This document shows positions 27,741 to 32,985 of a stretch of DNA of 32,985 nt, piece by piece. Both the position numbers and the translations under genes were made by a program. Source of the stretch: Prorocentrum cordatum (lineage: Eukaryota; Sar; Dinophyceae; Prorocentrales; Prorocentraceae); the NCBI GenBank assembly GCA_963575745.1, contig CAUYUJ010002696.1, positions 53,901 to 86,885 of the forward strand, read 5' to 3'. How positions within the stretch are numbered: position 1 is the stretch's first letter; every line of letters starts with the position of its first letter. The notes beneath the pieces were generated by a model that was not told where the DNA came from, ran no database searches, and was given only the letters and a program-made list of their open reading frames with translations.

Positions 27741-29690
27741 CCCGGACGACCGTCACGGATAGCGGCCGCGGTGAGAGACCACCACCTGCGCACTTCCCAT
27801 TGTGTCGAGAGTCTGCCATTCTTGCCTAGCCATGGACGGCGTTCACGGATAGCGGCCCTGGTGAGAGGCCACCCTTTGCACACCCCCTTATGGTGTCGAT
27901 CATCTGCCATGCCTGCTGTTCCCTGGACGACCGTCACGGATAGCGGCAGCGGTGAGAGGCCACCCCCTGCGCACCCCCTATGGTGTTGAGAATATGCCAT
28001 GCCTGCTGTGCCCCGGACGGCCGTCACGGATAGCGGCCGCGGTGAGAGACCACCCCTTGCGCACCCCGTTATGGTGTCGATAATTTGCCATGTCTGCTGT
28101 GCCATGGACGGCCGTCACGGATGGCGGTCGCGGTGAAAAACCCCATGCGCACCTCTAATGGTGCCGAGAATACGCCGTGACTGCTGTGCCATGGGCGACT
28201 TTCACGGATAGCGGCCGCGGTGAGAAACCACCGCCTGCGCACCCCTTATGGTGTCGAGGATTTGCCATGCCTGGTGTGCCATGGACGGCCGTCACGGATA
28301 GCGGCCGCGGTGAGAAACCACCGCCTGCGCACCCCTTATGGTGTCGAGAATCTGCCATGCTTGTTGAGCCATGGACCACCGTCACGGATAGCGGCCGCGG
28401 TGGGAGGCCACCCCCTGCGCATTCCCTATGGTGTCGACAACATGCAATGACGGCTCTGCCATGGACGACCGTCACGGATAGCGGTGAGAGACCACCCCTT
28501 GCGCACCTCATCATGGTGCCGAGAATATGCCATTCTTCCTGTGCCATGGACGACCGTCACGGATAGCGAGAGCTGTGAGAGACCACCCCTTGCGCACCCC
28601 CTGTGGTGTCGAGAATCTGCCATGCCTGCTGTGCCATGGACCACCGTCACGGATAGCGAGAGCGGTGAGAGACCATCCCTGCGCACCCGTTGTGGTGTCG
28701 AGAGTATGCCATGCTTGCTGTGCCATGGACGACCGTCACGGATAGCGGCCGCGGTGAGAGACCACCCCTATGGTGTCAAGATTATGCCGTGCCTGCCGTG
28801 CCATGGACGACCGTCACGGATAGCGGCCGCGGTGGGGGACCACCTCTTGCGCACCCCCTATGGTGTCGATGATTTGCCATGCCGGCTGTGCCCTGGACGA
28901 CCGTCACGGATAGCGGCCGCGGTGAGAGACCATCCCCTGCGCACCTGTTACGGTGTCGAGAATATGCCATGCCGGCTGTGCCCTGGGCAACCGTCACGGA
29001 TAGCGGCACTGGTGAGAGACCACACCCTGCGCACCCCCTATGGTTTCGAGAATCTGCCATGGTTGCTGTGCTTTGGGCGACCGTCACGGATAGCGGCTGC
29101 GGTGGCGCACCCCCTTGTGGTGTCGAGAGTATGCCATGCCTGCTGTGCCATGCACGACCGTCACGGATAGCGGCAGCCCTGAGAGACCACCCCCTGCGCA
29201 CCCCCTGTGGTGTCGAGAATTTGCCATGCCTGCTGTGCCATGGACGACCGTCACTGATAGCGGCCGCGGTGAGAGACCACCCCTTTGCGCACCCCCTATG
29301 GTGTCGAGCAAATGCCATGGCTTTTCCATGGGCGACCAGATAACGGCCGCGGTGAGAGACCACCCCTTTGCGCACCCCTTATGGTGTCGATAACCTGCCA
29401 TTCGTGCTGTGCCTTGGACGACCGTCACGGGTAGCGGCCGCGGTGGTAGACCACCCCGTGCGCACCCGCTTTGGTGTCGAGAATCTGCCATGCCTGCTGT
29501 GCCATGGACGACCTTCACGGATAACGGCCTCGGTGAGAGACTACCCCTTGCGCACCTGTTACGGTGCCGAGAATCTGCCATGCCTCCTGTGCCATGGACG
29601 ACCGTCACGGATAGCGGCCGCGTTGAGAGACCACCCCCTGCGCACCCCTTTTATCGTGTCGAGAATCTGCCACGCCTGCCATGCTTTGCG
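27741..29690. repeat. 90-bp satellite B, 22 units
   Basis: CGTCACGGATAGCGG or close variants mark units near 27,751, 27,840, 27,932, 28,022, 28,113 and on to 29,603, mostly 85-91 bp apart. One unit near 29,333 has lost the CGTCACGG word. Each unit also has GCCATGCCTGCTGTGCCATG, a GAGAGACCACCCC segment and TATGGTGTCGAGAATCTGCC. Many units contain the NotI recognition word GCGGCCGC. It is not similar to satellite A despite the same period. Open frames of up to 228 codons forward and 197 reverse are 30-codon satellite translations. Confidence 0.95.
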
Positions 29691-31687
<1,997 letters not shown>

Positions 31688-32111
31688 GCGCGCAGAGCCA
31701 AGGGCCAGCAGAGCCTTTGGCGAGGCTCAGATTTTGACAGCCCTTTCGCACGTGGGGCCGACAGCGGCCGCAGCGTTATTGTCCTCCTGGGTCGATGGAT
31801 CCTGCGGCAAGCTGTCGATGGTGCTTGGGTGACCTCGCGGCAAGTCGATGATCTGCAAAAGAGAGTCGGTTTCGTTGTCTGTTGGCTTTGGAACCTCTCC
31901 AACGTAATCGCTGGGTATTCGCGCTGTTGCGACAGGCGGGAAGGTGTACCACTTAGGTATGATTTGACCAGGGACAGGGCATTCGAAACCAAACGACACT
32001 AATGATCACGGCGTGCTTTGTTGTCGCATGAGGTCGTTTGTCATTGCTGCATAAATCGAATCCGAACTTGCTGCAATCGGGTTTGAGCGCATGAGGTATC
32101 AATGATTTTTT
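31688..32111. other. AHCY 3' flank, with a possible minus-strand exon
   Basis: On the minus strand, 31,999 down to 31,727 is open for 90 codons and is not repetitive (SFGFECPVPGQIIPKWYTFP at its start, then an acidic Pro/Thr-rich part). There is no ATG at its 5' end; it opens right after ATTAG, a possible splice acceptor. If real it would be the last exon of a gene converging on AHCY. No family is recognised, and part of it may simply be the AHCY 3' UTR. No AATAAA signal was expected or seen. Confidence 0.3.
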
Positions 32112-32463
32112 CCCGGAAAGGGCAAGAGCCCAGGGTTCTCTTTTAGTTGGTAAACCTGTCCCCCGGTGCCAACTTGAGGGAGGCCGGCGAATTTTTTCCC
32201 TGATAAATAACGAGGTCGAAAGAGGCCGGCGAATTAAAATTTGAGGATGTCTCGAGCGAAACGCTTGTTTTTCAGAATTTCTTGAGGATGTCTCGAGCGA
32301 AACGCTGGTTTTGCAGAGTTGAGGATGTCTCGAGCGAAACGCTTGTTTTCAGAATTTGCTGAGGATGTCTCAAGCGAAACGCTGGTTTTGCAGAGCCGAC
32401 CGCGACGCGGAAAAGCGCCCCGCGCGAAGGAATTTCGATGATGTCTCGACTAATTCGTTTGTT
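32112..32463 (+). mobile_element. Family 1 left end, truncated
   Basis: CCCGGAAAGGG at 32,112-32,122 starts a left end close to those of copies A and B. It has four GTCTCGAGCGAAACGCT-type boxes in place of three, including one CTCAAGCG variant, and lacks the CCCGATCGATAAATCACAGG segment. It breaks off after ATTCGTTTGTT, where the next left end begins. Confidence 0.75.
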
Positions 32464-32985
32464 CCCGGAAAGGGCATAGGCCCAGGGTTCTCTTTTAGTA
32501 GGTAAACCTGTCCCCCGGTGCCAACTTGAGGGAGGCCGGCGAATTTTTTCCCTGATAAATAACGAGGTCGAAGGAGGCCGGCGAATTAAAATTTGAGGAT
32601 GTCTCGAGCGAAACGCTTGTTTTTGAAATCCCGATCGATAAACTTTTTCGTGTGTTGAGGATGTCTCGAGCGAAACGCTTGCTCCGCAGAGTTTGCCGAG
32701 GATGTCTCGAGCGAAACGCTTGTTTTGCAGAGCCGACCGCGACGCGGAAAAGCGCCCCGCGCGAAGGAATTTCGATGATGTTTCGACTAATTTGTTTGTT
32801 TTTGTACGATTTCCTGGAATTTTGGCAGGATGTCTCGAGCGAAATGCACGACCCCACCCTAGCACGACCATACCCCAGCACGACCACACCCCAGCACGAC
32901 CAGACCCCAGCACGACCCCACCCCAGCACGACCCCACCCCAGCACGACCATACCCCAGCACGACCACACCCCAGCACGACCCGAC
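32464..32985 (+). mobile_element. Family 1 left end and start of 16-bp satellite, cut by window end
   Basis: CCCGGAAAGGG at 32,464-32,474 follows ATTCGTTTGTT directly. In copies A and B that host word continues as TTTGTACGATTT or TTTGCACGATTT, so the junction places the element terminus at CCCGG to within a T or two. The left region matches copy B except for a deletion after CCCGATCGATAAA. The 16-bp satellite begins at about 32,848 and continues past the window. Confidence 0.75.

Overview
This window looks like nuclear DNA of a dinoflagellate. It is GC-rich and gene-poor and most of its length is tandem repeats. The one unambiguous gene, S-adenosylhomocysteine hydrolase at 30,263-31,687, has no intron and carries a degraded copy of the dinoflagellate spliced leader in its 5' leader. 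There are also scattered fragments of pentatricopeptide-repeat (PPR) coding sequence and one CCCH zinc-finger ORF. A high-GC, free-living genus such as Prorocentrum would fit, but the species cannot be fixed from the sequence.

Layout. 1-545: an 84-bp satellite. 0.65-3.3 kb: microsatellites, a PPR coding fragment and a cluster of CTTGGGGCC-type boxes. 3,431-4,135: the CCCH ORF. 4.1-9.3 kb: mixed spacer with a foldback element at 5.3 kb, a strong hairpin at 5.83 kb, a PPR fragment at 6.0 kb and a 150-bp MITE with 21-bp terminal inverted repeats at 7.8 kb. 9.35-13.84 kb: two direct copies of a composite element (family 2), each with a conserved left end, a CAGCCT satellite, a 73-bp satellite and a conserved right end. 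13.8-15.2 kb: a diverged duplication and a GTC tract. 15.46-15.70 kb: a foldback element. 15.75-16.39 kb: exon-like segments ending in a PPR exon with a GT donor. 17.0-21.8 kb: CTTGGGGCC boxes, a 66-bp satellite and a 90-bp satellite. 21.8-27.3 kb: a second composite family (family 1) with a conserved left end, a 16-bp satellite, a 24-bp satellite and a conserved right end, plus a 5'-truncated relative carrying a 75-bp satellite. 27.7-29.7 kb: a second, unrelated 90-bp satellite. 29.7-31.7 kb: a pentanucleotide tract and the AHCY gene. 32.1 kb to the end: two more left ends of family 1.

The most unusual feature is that two unrelated sequence families share one design: constant unique ends with short inverted repeats at or near the termini, enclosing satellite arrays that differ in size between copies. 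No transposase, Rep-helicase or reverse transcriptase gene is visible, so any mobility would have to be supplied in trans. The few protein-coding pieces show no operon-like or pathway relationship. AHCY is a housekeeping methyl-cycle enzyme, the CCCH protein is probably RNA-binding, and the PPR pieces belong to organelle-RNA-type proteins.
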